From positions 1,255,104 to 1,319,103 of the forward strand of contig NZ_JAATJH010000001.1 of NCBI RefSeq assembly GCF_011927835.1: a stretch of 64,000 nucleotides of DNA, in the 5' to 3' direction. This DNA is from Neolewinella antarctica (GTDB lineage: Bacteria; Bacteroidota; Bacteroidia; Chitinophagales; Saprospiraceae). The position numbers were made by a program, and so were the translations under genes. Each line of letters begins with the position of its first letter. Positions within the stretch are counted from its first letter, which is position 1. Below the pieces are notes generated by a model. It made no database searches. It was not told where the DNA came from and saw nothing but the letters and a program-made list of their open reading frames with translations. Shown in pieces: positions 17,265 through 26,129 of the stretch.

Positions 17265-17517
17265 AGGAAGATTAGGAGAATTAGGCGGTAGGCTGGTGGG
17301 CGGTAGGCAGATTAGGCGGTAGGCTGGTAGGCTGGTAGGCTGGTAGGCGGTAGGCTGGTAGGCGGTAGGGCGGTCAGCGCTTCGCTACTCGTGAAAAATC
17401 TTTAGTGCATCGAATATCAAGTAGGCATTCATTTAAATTAATTGTCAAAATCACCAACCTACCGCCTACCGCCTAATCTTCCTACCAGCCTACTACCTAC
17501 CGCCTAGTCCTCCTAAC
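17262..17517. repeat. TAGGCGG/TAGGCTGG tandem array with an inverted arm
   Basis: Bases 17281-17374 hold about a dozen units of TAGGCGG, TAGGCTGG and GTAGGC. Bases 17453-17517 hold the complementary units (CTACCGCC, CTACCAGCC), so the two arms could form a large hairpin with an 80-bp loop. Flanking AGATTAGGAG/CTAATCTTCC also pairs. It occupies the gap before the aminotransferase gene at 17572; no gene is seen. Confidence 0.85.
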
Positions 17518-17520
17518 CCC

Positions 17521-17528
17521 TATCTTCG
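17521..17528 (+). promoter_or_regulatory. possible -7 box (TATCTTCG)
   Basis: TATCTTCG is one change from TAnnTTTG and lies 43 bp before the ATG at 17572, just after the inverted TAGGCGG arm. Confidence 0.4.
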
Positions 17529-17571
17529 CCCAACATCAGATTCTTTCCAGCAAACTAACCCCTCCCTCCCC

Positions 17572-18750
17572 ATGGCAACCCCCACCGCACCCGACGGCCG
17601 CGCCCAGCTTCCACCCGTCGCTAACATTCAGATGGTTGACCTAAAAGCGCAGTACGAAGCCATGCAGCAGGAGGTCGATGGGGCCATCATGGAGGTCGTG
17701 CGCAGCGGCGCATTTATTAACGGGCCGGCGGTCAAAAATTTCCAAGCCGCGTTGGAAAGATTTTTGGGCACGGACCACGTGGTTCCCTGTGCCAATGGCA
17801 CGGATGCACTCCAGATCGCCCTCATGGCGCTCGGTTTAAGTCCGGGTGACGAGGTCATCGTGCCGGCCTTCACTTACGTAGCATCCGCGGAGGTAATCGC
17901 TCTACTGCGTCTAAGCCCAGTAATGGTAGACGTAGACCCACGTACTTTTAACGTTCGGGCGGAGGACATCGAAGGGGCCATCACGGACAAAACCCGGGCC
18001 ATCATTCCCGTGCACCTCTACGGCCAGAGTTGTGACATGGAGCCCATCATTGCGCTGGCACAAAAGCACCACCTGTACATCGTGGAGGACAACGCGCAGG
18101 GTATCGGCGCCGAGTACACGTTCAGCGACGGCCGGGTGCAGCGTACCGGAACGCTCGGCGACATCGGCTGCACGAGCTTTTACCCCAGTAAGAACCTGGG
18201 GGCGTACGGAGACGGCGGGGCGATTAACACGGATTCACTCGAGCTGTCCAAAAAGCTGCGTAAAGTCGCCAACCACGGCCAGGGGCGGCGGTATTACCAC
18301 GACTTAGTTGGGTGCAACTCACGCCTCGATTCCATCCAGGCGGCGGTGCTCAACTGCAAGCTTCCGCGGCTGGCCGGTTATAACGAGCGGCGCAACCGGG
18401 CGGCGGATTTTTACGACGCGCACCTCCAGGGTTTAACCGGGCTACTCACGCCGCAACGGCAGGAAAACAGCACCCACGTTTTCCACCAGTACACCCTACG
18501 TATTGATGGCGGGCGGCGCGAAGCCCTACAGGAGCACCTGAAGGAAGCCGGCATTCCCAGCATGATTTACTACCCCGTCGCGCTCTACGATCAGGAAGCC
18601 TTTCGGGGAACGGCCGCCAACAAAATCGATTTTCTCCCCAATACGGACTTACTCACTAAAGAGGTGATTTCCTTGCCGATGCACAGTGAGCTGGACGAGC
18701 ATACCCTGGCGTACATCACTGACTCGGTGCGCACGTTCTTTGACCGGTAA
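17572..18750 (+). CDS. DegT/DnrJ/EryC1/StrS-family sugar aminotransferase
   Basis: This 392-aa PLP enzyme transfers an amino group to a nucleotide-linked keto sugar for cell-surface glycans. Motifs: CANGTDALQIALMALG (phosphate binding), the VEDNAQGIGAEY segment with the ring-stacking Asp, the PLP Lys in SFYPSKNLGAYGDGGA and GCNSRLDSIQAAVL. The GTDAL and DNAQ pattern is closest to WbpE/WlbC-type enzymes that act on UDP-3-keto-GlcNAcA; the assignment is only to family. The first 20 residues are Pro/Ala-rich and the conserved part begins at Met21. No other glycan genes adjoin it. Confidence 0.88.
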   Translation: MATPTAPDGRAQLPPVANIQMVDLKAQYEAMQQEVDGAIMEVVRSGAFINGPAVKNFQAALERFLGTDHVVPCANGTDALQIALMALGLSPGDEVIVPAFTYVASAEVIALLRLSPVMVDVDPRTFNVRAEDIEGAITDKTRAIIPVHLYGQSCDMEPIIALAQKHHLYIVEDNAQGIGAEYTFSDGRVQRTGTLGDIGCTSFYPSKNLGAYGDGGAINTDSLELSKKLRKVANHGQGRRYYHDLVGCNSRLDSIQAAVLNCKLPRLAGYNERRNRAADFYDAHLQGLTGLLTPQRQENSTHVFHQYTLRIDGGRREALQEHLKEAGIPSMIYYPVALYDQEAFRGTAANKIDFLPNTDLLTKEVISLPMHSELDEHTLAYITDSVRTFFDR

Positions 18751-18782
18751 TTTCAAACATTTTTTTTGGCAAGGTGAATTTT

Positions 18783-18798
18783 GCGCGGTCGCGGGTGC
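18783..18798 (+). repeat. dispersed 16-bp GC repeat, copy 5
   Basis: GCGCGGTCGCGGGTGC, exact consensus, 33 bp after the aminotransferase stop in an intergenic region. Confidence 0.8.
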
Positions 18799-18933
18799 CA
18801 CGGGAGTTCGTGAGGCCAGGTTATTTGGGCGGTGAATAGGTAAATCCGGCAAACATAAAGTTTGATTACTTTCAACAAATTGTTGTAAACGATGTTTTCT
18901 CCGTAGCAATACGCTCCAGAAAACTACTACGTT

Positions 18934-19194
18934 ATGGCACTCCCAGTCGTTCTTCAGAAGGTCAAGTCTACGATGCTGTCCGAAATGGGTTACCTGCGTT
19001 CCGCCGAAACGCTCTTCGTTCGTTTCCGCAGCAACGGTGCGCTGTACGCTTACTTCAAAGTCCCCGCGGTGCACTGGCAGCGGATGCGGGCGGTCAACAG
19101 CGTCGGGCGGTACGTCCAAAAGAATATCTTTAAGCAGTACCCTGCCGCCCGAATTAGCGAAGGAGACAAGCCGGAAACGCGTGAGGCGGCCTAA
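18934..19194 (+). CDS. KTSC-domain protein
   Basis: The 86-aa product matches the KTSC domain in layout: KSTMLSEMGYLRSAETLFVRF, then GALYAYFKVPAVHW, then AVNSVGRYVQKNIFKQYPAA. The domain was named for a domain found next to lysyl-tRNA synthetase-like and other proteins, and a nucleic-acid-binding role has been proposed; none is shown here. It is a single gene between the aminotransferase and the SNF2 helicase. ATG 18934 is the only good start. Confidence 0.8.
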   Translation: MALPVVLQKVKSTMLSEMGYLRSAETLFVRFRSNGALYAYFKVPAVHWQRMRAVNSVGRYVQKNIFKQYPAARISEGDKPETREAA

Positions 19195-19374
19195 CCAAAA
19201 AACCTATATTATGTGTTTGGCGCAAATGCGTTTTCTCGATAGAGTTCCGCTTCAGTCGGTGGAGTGATATCGAGTTTGATCGTCAATGAATGATCGAGTA
19301 GCCAGACGGTCGTGCGGAAAGCTCGCCGAACCCGTAACTTGCGCCAACTCTCCAGCCCGCCCCGCAAAACCAAA

Positions 19375-22300
19375 ATGCTCACAGCCCGACCACCGCTTCC
19401 CTTATCCAGCCACCAACGCCGTAAGAAAGACGTCCTCTCCCTCGAGTACGACGAATTTCTGCACCTCGTGACGATCATGCTTTTCGGCTACGAGGTTTCG
19501 GTGTACGACCTCTACCAGACGACCAAGGCCATCACCCACAGCCGCAGCACGGCCACGACGGAGCGGATCGTAGCTAAATTAGCGCAGGCGGAGATGACTT
19601 TTTCCACCTGGCGCACGGTCGGCCTTTCCAATGATTACCGGCTCCCGACGGTTTTTGCGTCCGACCAACTCCAACCGGGCCACCTCCGTACGCTCGTCTC
19701 GACGATCAACACCCTCAAATCTTACCCCAGCGGAGACTCCGCTCACTCGCGCTACGGGCGGCGCTACGCGGACGTGAGCATTCGCGCGGTGCATAAATTA
19801 CTGCAGAACGAAGCCCGGCAGTTTCGCTCACTCTACGGGGAACTAACGGAAACTACGCACTACCTCCACTACGAACGGTCCACGGCACTGGCCTCCGTGC
19901 AGGATATCCTGGGGACAATCGACTGGCCGTTCTGGGAAGCCCGCAAGGACGTTTTCAAGGACCTCGCCTGGCTCACCTTTCAGAGCAAGTATACGAAGTG
20001 GGACGAAGAAACGCCGCAGCGCCTGGAGCCGGCGCTGATTAGCCTCTTCGACACCGCGCAGCGGCTGCCGGAAACCGCCCGGGCCGCCCTCCTCCTCGGT
20101 TTTCATTACTACCGGGAGCAACCGGACCTCTACCCCGGAGACGCGGGATTACGGCTGGTGGCCGACTTAACTTCCGGGCGTACGCCGGCACCTGGCAACT
20201 CGACTGACGGGGCAAGCATACAAGCGGCGGAGAGTGAGCCGGTCGGTTTTGTGGAAATCATTCAAACGGCCTACGCGTACGGCCGGGGCGACCGGAATGC
20301 GGACTGGCTTAAGCGAACCGTCGGCACCTTTACGATGAGTAATTATCCGCTGTCCATCAACTGTTTCCTGGCCTTCGTCATGGTGGAAACGGGCGACGCG
20401 GAAGGTGGGGAAAAACTTTACGCCGCCCAGTTTACCCCGGCGCTCAAACACCCGCTGGACTGGCTCGTGGTACTCTGGTGCGCCGGCTGGATGGGCTACA
20501 AGCTGCGGACCTCTCAGCTAAACAGCTTGGTAGCGTCACTGGAAGAAGGCGCCTTCGACGGTCTGCCCTGGCTACACGGAGAAATTCTGTACGCCCTGCG
20601 TTCCGTGGCACCACAAACCGCCGAGCAGCACGCCCTAAAAATAGGGGCGCTGACGCAGGTGCCGGGTTCTTCCGCGCTGCGGGACGTCCTCCCCCAAAAA
20701 CCAACCTGGGCCTACACCTTACGCCAGCTCCAGTACGCCACCGGTGAGGGGAAAGTAGCTGAGGAAGCACCTCAATTCCGTACGATCTGGATCCTGGACT
20801 TTGACGCGGCGGAGGTCATCTGTAAGGAGCAGAAGATGGGTAAGACCGGCTGGAGCAAGGGTCGCAAGGTAAAGTGGTCGGAGTTGATCACTCCCAAAAA
20901 CGCTGCCGTACTGGAGGAAGCCGACGGTCGCGCGGTCCAGGCGATCTCCCTCAACGACGGCCGGGCCGTCCGCGCCGGTGGGTACTACTCGGAGGACATG
21001 CTTTTCGTTAGCTTCGGCCGGATGCTGTACGAGATCGCCGACCATCCCCGCATCTACCTCGGCGACAAGAAACGTATTCCGCTCGACCTGCAACGCGCCG
21101 AAGCCGAGCTGCAGATTAGCGAAACCGCCACCGGCCTCCAACTCCGGTTCGACCCGCCCGTCGAGACGGCCGGCTTCGTCTGGCGCAAAGAAACCCCCAC
21201 GCGGTACAAAGTCTACCACCTCAGTGAAGAGCAGGCCCAGATTGCCTTTTCGGTTGGCGACGGCGTCGAGATCCCCAACACCGAGCGCGCCGCCGTGGAG
21301 GCCGTCGTGGAAAGTATTCGCCCGCGCGTCCAGGTGCAGTCAACGCTCGACCTGATCGACGAAGACCTGGAGACGACCGTCGGTAGCACTAAGCCCTGCT
21401 TCCACCTCCTTCCCTTTGGGGAGGGCTATAAGGTCGAGCTCTACGTCAAGCCCGTTACCGACCAAAGTTTCTACTTCAAACCCGGCGACGGGCTGCCCCG
21501 CAGCATCGTTGTCCTGGAAGAAGGCCGGCGCATCCTGGAACGAAACTTAGCCGAAGAGACCGCCGAGGCCGCGGAGGCGATCCTCTCCTGCCCCACCCTG
21601 GCCCGCACGCCGCAGGAGAACTACGAATGGGCCATCAAGGACACCCAAACGGCCTTGCGAATTTTATTGGAGCTCCGAAAACTGGTCCTTGCGGATTTAG
21701 CCAGCATCGAACACCCAAAGGGAGAAAAACTCCGCATCGTCGGGGAGGCAGGCCAGAATGAGCTGGCCATCAAAGTTGGTAAGAGCCGCGACTGGTTCGA
21801 AGTGGACGGTCAGCTTACGGTGAACGAAGAAAAGGTAGCCAGCCTCCAGTCTTTATTGGAGCACCTCAAAGCCCAACGCGACAACCCCTTCATCGAACTT
21901 GCCGACGGTGAGTTCCTGGCCATCACGGATGACCTACGGGACAAAGTCCTGGAAATGGAAGGCTTACTGCACAGCAAGGCCAAGGGGCTCCAACTCCCGA
22001 CGCTCGCTGCCGGTGCCTTCGACGCCATCGCCGAAGACCTGGCCGACGTAGAGTTCGACGACGAATGGCGCTCGGCGCTGGACCGGATCGAACGGGCGGA
22101 GAAGATCCGACCGCGCGTGCCGAAACACTTCAACGCGGAGCTTCGCGACTACCAAACGGAAGGATACCGGTGGATGATGCGCCTGGCGGAATGGGGCGTC
22201 GGAGGTTGTTTAGCGGACGATATGGGGCTGGGCAAGACCGTACAGGCGCTCGCCATGCTGACGGCCCGAGCGGATCGGGGACCCGCCCTGGTTATCGCCC

Positions 22301-23511
22301 CGGCCTCCGTAACGCGGAATTGGCTACGAGAAACGGAGAAATTCGCTCCGGGATTGATTCCGATCCTCATCGCTTCGAGCCAGGACACCCAGCTTTTGTC
22401 AGAACTCGGCACCGGCGACCTCGCCCTGATCAGCTACGGCCTACTCCCCTTTATCGGCGAAGAACTCGAAGAAATTGAATGGGCGACCATCGTGATCGAC
22501 GAAGCGCAGGCGATCAAGAATTCGGCGACGAAGCGGGCGAAGATCGTCCAAAACCTACGCGCCGATTTTAAGCTAGCGACAACGGGGACACCGATCGAGA
22601 ACCACCTCGGAGAACTCTGGAGTCTGTTCCGATTTCTCAACCCCGGCCTGCTCGGCAGCAAGCAGGCGTTCAACGGGAAGTACAACCGGCCCATCGCGGT
22701 GAACGGGGACGAGGACCGGCGCGAGGCACTCAAAAACCTCGTCAAGCCCTTCATTCTGCGGCGGCGCAAGGATCAGGTACTGACCGAGTTACCACCCAAA
22801 ACGGAGATCACGCTGGCCGTTGATTTGAGTGAGGAAGAAAAGGCACTGTACGAAGCCATGCGGCGGCAGGCACTCAAAGAGATCGCGGAGGCGGGCGAGC
22901 AGGAGAAACGATTTAAAGTGCTCGCGCAACTGACTAAACTTCGGCAGGCCGCCTGCCACCCACGCCTGGTGCGGCCCACCAGCAAGATCGGTTCGGCTAA
23001 GCTCGCGCTGGTCGGTGAAACGCTGCTCGAAATCCTCGAAAGTGGCCACAAGGCACTCATTTTTTCCCAGTTCGTCAAGCACCTCAAGATCGTCGAAAAC
23101 TGGGTGAAGGGCCAGGGCATTTCTTACCAATACCTCGATGGCTCCACGCCGGGCAAAAAACGCGAGGAGGCCGTGAATGCTTTTCAGGCGGGCGAAGGAC
23201 AGGTATTCCTGATCAGCCTCAAAGCCGGCGGCACGGGGCTGAACCTGACGGAAGCCGATTACGTCCTGCACCTCGACCCCTGGTGGAACCCGGCGGCGGA
23301 AGACCAGGCGAGCGACCGGGCGCACCGGATCGGCCAGCAACGACCGGTGACGGTTTACCGATTCGTTAGCCAGGGCACGATCGAAGAGCAGATCATTGCA
23401 TTGCACGCGGACAAGCGGGACTTGGCGGATCAGATTTTGAGTGGAACGGGCAAGGCCGGGAAACTCGGGGTGGCGGAGATTCTTACTTTGATTAATGATC
23501 CTTTGGGATAA
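19375..23511 (+). CDS. large SNF2-family helicase with long unclassified N-terminal part
   Basis: From ATG 19375 the protein has 1378 aa; a GTG at 19312 would add 21 residues but precedes a TAACTTGC promoter-like box at 19335. The C-terminal part is a complete SNF2/Rad54-like motor: DDMGLGKTVQAL near 945-955, the DEAQ box VIDEAQAIKN near 1040, TGTPIENHLGELWS, and the helicase C lobe with SQFVKHLKIV, GGTGLNL near 1285 and DRAHRIGQ. The first 900 residues are helical then beta-rich, with no SWIM zinc motif that I can see. Bacterial SNF2 proteins remodel DNA-protein complexes, often near RNA polymerase. The gene stands alone. Confidence 0.9.
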   Translation: MLTARPPLPLSSHQRRKKDVLSLEYDEFLHLVTIMLFGYEVSVYDLYQTTKAITHSRSTATTERIVAKLAQAEMTFSTWRTVGLSNDYRLPTVFASDQLQPGHLRTLVSTINTLKSYPSGDSAHSRYGRRYADVSIRAVHKLLQNEARQFRSLYGELTETTHYLHYERSTALASVQDILGTIDWPFWEARKDVFKDLAWLTFQSKYTKWDEETPQRLEPALISLFDTAQRLPETARAALLLGFHYYREQPDLYPGDAGLRLVADLTSGRTPAPGNSTDGASIQAAESEPVGFVEIIQTAYAYGRGDRNADWLKRTVGTFTMSNYPLSINCFLAFVMVETGDAEGGEKLYAAQFTPALKHPLDWLVVLWCAGWMGYKLRTSQLNSLVASLEEGAFDGLPWLHGEILYALRSVAPQTAEQHALKIGALTQVPGSSALRDVLPQKPTWAYTLRQLQYATGEGKVAEEAPQFRTIWILDFDAAEVICKEQKMGKTGWSKGRKVKWSELITPKNAAVLEEADGRAVQAISLNDGRAVRAGGYYSEDMLFVSFGRMLYEIADHPRIYLGDKKRIPLDLQRAEAELQISETATGLQLRFDPPVETAGFVWRKETPTRYKVYHLSEEQAQIAFSVGDGVEIPNTERAAVEAVVESIRPRVQVQSTLDLIDEDLETTVGSTKPCFHLLPFGEGYKVELYVKPVTDQSFYFKPGDGLPRSIVVLEEGRRILERNLAEETAEAAEAILSCPTLARTPQENYEWAIKDTQTALRILLELRKLVLADLASIEHPKGEKLRIVGEAGQNELAIKVGKSRDWFEVDGQLTVNEEKVASLQSLLEHLKAQRDNPFIELADGEFLAITDDLRDKVLEMEGLLHSKAKGLQLPTLAAGAFDAIAEDLADVEFDDEWRSALDRIERAEKIRPRVPKHFNAELRDYQTEGYRWMMRLAEWGVGGCLADDMGLGKTVQALAMLTARADRGPALVIAPASVTRNWLRETEKFAPGLIPILIASSQDTQLLSELGTGDLALISYGLLPFIGEELEEIEWATIVIDEAQAIKNSATKRAKIVQNLRADFKLATTGTPIENHLGELWSLFRFLNPGLLGSKQAFNGKYNRPIAVNGDEDRREALKNLVKPFILRRRKDQVLTELPPKTEITLAVDLSEEEKALYEAMRRQALKEIAEAGEQEKRFKVLAQLTKLRQAACHPRLVRPTSKIGSAKLALVGETLLEILESGHKALIFSQFVKHLKIVENWVKGQGISYQYLDGSTPGKKREEAVNAFQAGEGQVFLISLKAGGTGLNLTEADYVLHLDPWWNPAAEDQASDRAHRIGQQRPVTVYRFVSQGTIEEQIIALHADKRDLADQILSGTGKAGKLGVAEILTLINDPLG

Positions 23512-23534
23512 ATCACCGGAATAGATACGCAGGA

Positions 23535-23648
23535 GATTTTTTGCCACAGAAACACAAAAGCACACAAGAAGTACCCAGAGCAGTCTAACTAGAACAATCA
23601 ACCAAGTCACACTACTTTGTGATTCCGTTTTTTTGTGACTCACAAAAG
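23535..23648. repeat. long-hairpin element (GCCACA family), diverged copy
   Basis: TTTTTTGCCACAGAAACACAAAAGCACAC and a partner around 23618-23646 (TGTGATTCCGTTTTTTTGTG...) form imperfect arms. It follows the SNF2 stop by about 25 bp and may end its transcript. Confidence 0.6.
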
Positions 23649-23652
23649 CAAA

Positions 23653-23801
23653 TTAAGTACTTGGACAATATCGAACAGACATCTTGTAACCCTCTCCCCC
23701 CGGGCTTACGACGGGGTCGACGCGTCCAAAGGCAGAGGGGAGATCAGGCAGCTCGCTGCGCCCGTCAAAATGTTACAATAATATTGTCCGATTACTTACA
23801 G
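23653..23801 (-). repeat. MITE-like element, copy A
   Basis: The core 23663-23789 starts GGACAATATCGAACAGACATC and ends ATGTTACAATAATATTGTCC, so its ends are inverted repeats. Inside are CCCTCTCCCC and its partner AGAGGGGAGA. A second copy in the opposite orientation lies at 58908-59063, and similarity continues into the flanks (TAAGTACTT and ATTACTTA). No reading frame is present. Confidence 0.85.
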
Positions 23802-23829
23802 TATTTAATTAAATACATAATTATTAATT

Positions 23830-24693
23830 ATGACCATTAAAACCAGCGAAGCAACCGCCGGAGAATTATACCGAATCTTATCCACGGCGGTAGCGCCCCG
23901 GCCCATTTGTTTCGCAAGCACGATCAGTGCGGCGGGGCAGGTTAATCTCAGTCCGTATAGCTTCTTTAATGTCGTTAGCATAAATCCACCAATTCTCGGT
24001 TTTTCCGTGACGCGGCGGGGCTCGGATAATTCTTCAAAGGATACGTTGAATAATGTTTTGGAGGTGCCGGAGGTGGTGATCAACATTGTCGAGCATAGTT
24101 ACGTCGAGCAGATGTCGCTGGCCAGCACGCAGTACGCGCCGGGCGTAAATGAGTTTGAGAAGGTGGCGCTGACGCAGGTGCCGAGTGATGGGGTGAAGCC
24201 GCCGCGCGTGGGGGAAGCCGCGATCAGTTTTGAATGTGCCGTGGACCAAGTGATTGCGCTGGGGGACGGGCCGATTGCGGGTAATCTCGTGCTGGCGCGC
24301 GTAACCGCTACTCATCTGGCCGATCGCGTACTGGGCGCTGACGGGAAAGTAGACAGCGAATTACTCGACCTCGTCGGGCGGATGGGCGGTAACCACTACG
24401 TGCGCGCGACGGAGGAAGCTAAGTTTTTGGTGGCAAAGCCCGGCGGCCCAGTGGGTATTGGGGTGGACGGCCTGCCGGATACGGTGCGAAATAATCCTCA
24501 CCTAAGCGGTAATGACCTCGGCCGACTGGGCGGCGTGAAACAGTTACCAACCAAGGAAGAGATTACGACCATGCGGGAAGACCCGCGAATGCAGTACGCA
24601 CTGATGGACGGGGAGGAAGCCGTAGTGGAGTTAGCCCAAAAGCTCCTAAGTGACGGTGAGGCGGAAGCCGCTTTTCGGGTCCTGCTAGCTTAG
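23830..24693 (+). CDS. flavin reductase-like domain protein
   Basis: This 287-aa protein belongs to the FMN-binding split-barrel group: VAPRPICFASTISAAGQVNLSPYSFFNVVS is followed by ILGFSVTRRGSDNSSKDTLNN and EVVINIVEHSYVEQM, the standard first half of flavin reductase-like proteins. The Ser/Lys in SSKDT suits FMN phosphate binding. The C-terminal 80 residues are an added helical part with a Gly-Val-Asp-Gly-Leu-Pro segment. Reduction of FMN or a flavin-linked oxidoreductase role is likely; no partner monooxygenase adjoins it. The start ATG follows an AT-rich stretch after the MITE-like element. Confidence 0.82.
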   Translation: MTIKTSEATAGELYRILSTAVAPRPICFASTISAAGQVNLSPYSFFNVVSINPPILGFSVTRRGSDNSSKDTLNNVLEVPEVVINIVEHSYVEQMSLASTQYAPGVNEFEKVALTQVPSDGVKPPRVGEAAISFECAVDQVIALGDGPIAGNLVLARVTATHLADRVLGADGKVDSELLDLVGRMGGNHYVRATEEAKFLVAKPGGPVGIGVDGLPDTVRNNPHLSGNDLGRLGGVKQLPTKEEITTMREDPRMQYALMDGEEAVVELAQKLLSDGEAEAAFRVLLA

Positions 24694-24725
24694 CTCGGTA
24701 GAAATCTTATATTCGTATTTCCTTT

Positions 24726-24741
24726 GCACCCGCGACCGCGC
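24726..24741 (-). repeat. dispersed 16-bp GC repeat, copy 6
   Basis: GCACCCGCGACCGCGC (reverse of the consensus with W = T) directly after CCTTT, 18 bp before the ATG at 24759, so it lies in the 5' leader and next to a possible -7 region. Confidence 0.8.
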
Positions 24742-24758
24742 ACTAAGACAAACACTAC

Positions 24759-26081
24759 ATGAAATATTTACTTCTTCCCTTATGTCTGTTACTCACCTTT
24801 TGCGCGGACAATCCACCGGAAGAAGAACGATCTTTTCGCCAGCCCAGCGCACTCGACACAATCGGTACCGAAGCATTGAAAATGAGCGGGCCAGTACAGC
24901 CCCTACTTCCGTTAGACAGCATTAACGCACGCGAGGGGCGGGGAGAATTACGCTCCAGCTGGGCAAATAACGAGCGGACGAGAATCGGGCAGTTCAAAAC
25001 TGTCTGGGGAACCAGTGACCTCGAACTGGAGTGGGGACTGGACAGCCTGGATGTCAAAGCAGTAAACGATCTGGAGAACTATAAACTAGTCGACGCCACC
25101 GAAGCAATTTTGGAACGAGCGGCCGATCATCAAGTCATCATTTTCGCCGAAAACCACAACCGGCCCCAGCACCGCGTTTTTACCGCCTGCCTACTGGAAG
25201 AACTGTACAATAGAGGGTACCGCCATCTGGGTCTGGAGGGGGTGATAGCCGGATGGAAAAACCCAACGGGCGGCCTGATGGATACTGCGCTCCAGCAACG
25301 CGGTTATCCCATCACCTACCGAATATCTAACATCTTTCCACTGGAACCCGAGTTCGCTAACCTGATTCGCGAAGCCACCGATCTCGGTTTCCAACTCTTC
25401 GGTTACGACAGCAACGATAGTTCCGACAGCGAACGCGACGTACAAATGGCGGAGCACGTGATCAACTACCAAAAAGCACATCCCGGAGAAAAGATCATCC
25501 TCCACGGCGGCTGGTACCACGCCGTTGAAACCGATCAGCCTAAAGGCCCGGATAGCGACGCACGCTGGATGGCTTATCACTACAAAACCCTCACCGGCGA
25601 CGATCCGCTTACGGTGTACCAGGATGCGCTGAATGAGAAAGTAGCGGAACAACAGACGTCCAGCCCTTACTACGACCAATTAGTCAAGACTCGTGAACTG
25701 GCTGACCTGCCGATGGTGTTAGTCGACGACGAGGGCGCTTTCTACAGAGGCCCCAACGACGATATGCCCTTCGACATTATTACCGTGCAGGCTCCACTCG
25801 ATACGCGCGACGGCTACGGTGCTTGGCAAAACTGGGCCTGCGGCTCCTGCACGTACGGGTCGGTAAACCTGAAAGAGATCATCGCGCAGCGGCAGGTCAC
25901 CTACCCGATGATGGTAGAATTACGCAGATACTACGAGCACGAAATGGCAACACCGGTTTATGCGGTGGAGCTGAGAGACGCTAATTTCGATTTCCCCGCC
26001 GCTGACGTCTGCACGGGTCGCTACCAAGTGACCTTACGGAGTAGCGGCGCGCCGGGCGAAAGTTTTGCAGTAGAAATTTGA
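24759..26081 (+). CDS. lipoprotein with Tiki/ChaN-EreA-like domain
   Basis: The 440-aa product has a lipoprotein signal (LLLTFCADN, Cys15). Residues about 125-300 contain VIIFAENHNRPQHRVFTACL, then GYRHLGLEGV and IILHGGWYHAVE: a Glu-Asn-His at the end of one strand, a Leu-Glu-Gly at the next, and a late Gly-Gly-x-x-His. This order is that of the Tiki/TraB/ChaN and erythromycin esterase superfamily, where these residues bind metal or heme or act in hydrolysis. Membership of a named subfamily is uncertain. A Cys pair (ACGSC) lies near residue 365. It runs convergent with the metallohydrolase gene at 26130. Confidence 0.62.
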   Translation: MKYLLLPLCLLLTFCADNPPEEERSFRQPSALDTIGTEALKMSGPVQPLLPLDSINAREGRGELRSSWANNERTRIGQFKTVWGTSDLELEWGLDSLDVKAVNDLENYKLVDATEAILERAADHQVIIFAENHNRPQHRVFTACLLEELYNRGYRHLGLEGVIAGWKNPTGGLMDTALQQRGYPITYRISNIFPLEPEFANLIREATDLGFQLFGYDSNDSSDSERDVQMAEHVINYQKAHPGEKIILHGGWYHAVETDQPKGPDSDARWMAYHYKTLTGDDPLTVYQDALNEKVAEQQTSSPYYDQLVKTRELADLPMVLVDDEGAFYRGPNDDMPFDIITVQAPLDTRDGYGAWQNWACGSCTYGSVNLKEIIAQRQVTYPMMVELRRYYEHEMATPVYAVELRDANFDFPAADVCTGRYQVTLRSSGAPGESFAVEI

Positions 26082-26129
26082 GTAGCAATAATGTGCTCGT
26101 TCCCGGTGGGTCAGTCAATTTTGCGATGA

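Noticed and set aside
17281..17374. TAGGCGG array as a CRISPR
   Set aside because: Units are 7-8 bp with no spacers and no cas genes nearby.
22789..23643. A 284-residue minus-strand frame
   Set aside because: It lies opposite the SNF2 helicase lobe, whose motifs prove the plus strand; the frame is a by-product of GC-rich codon use.
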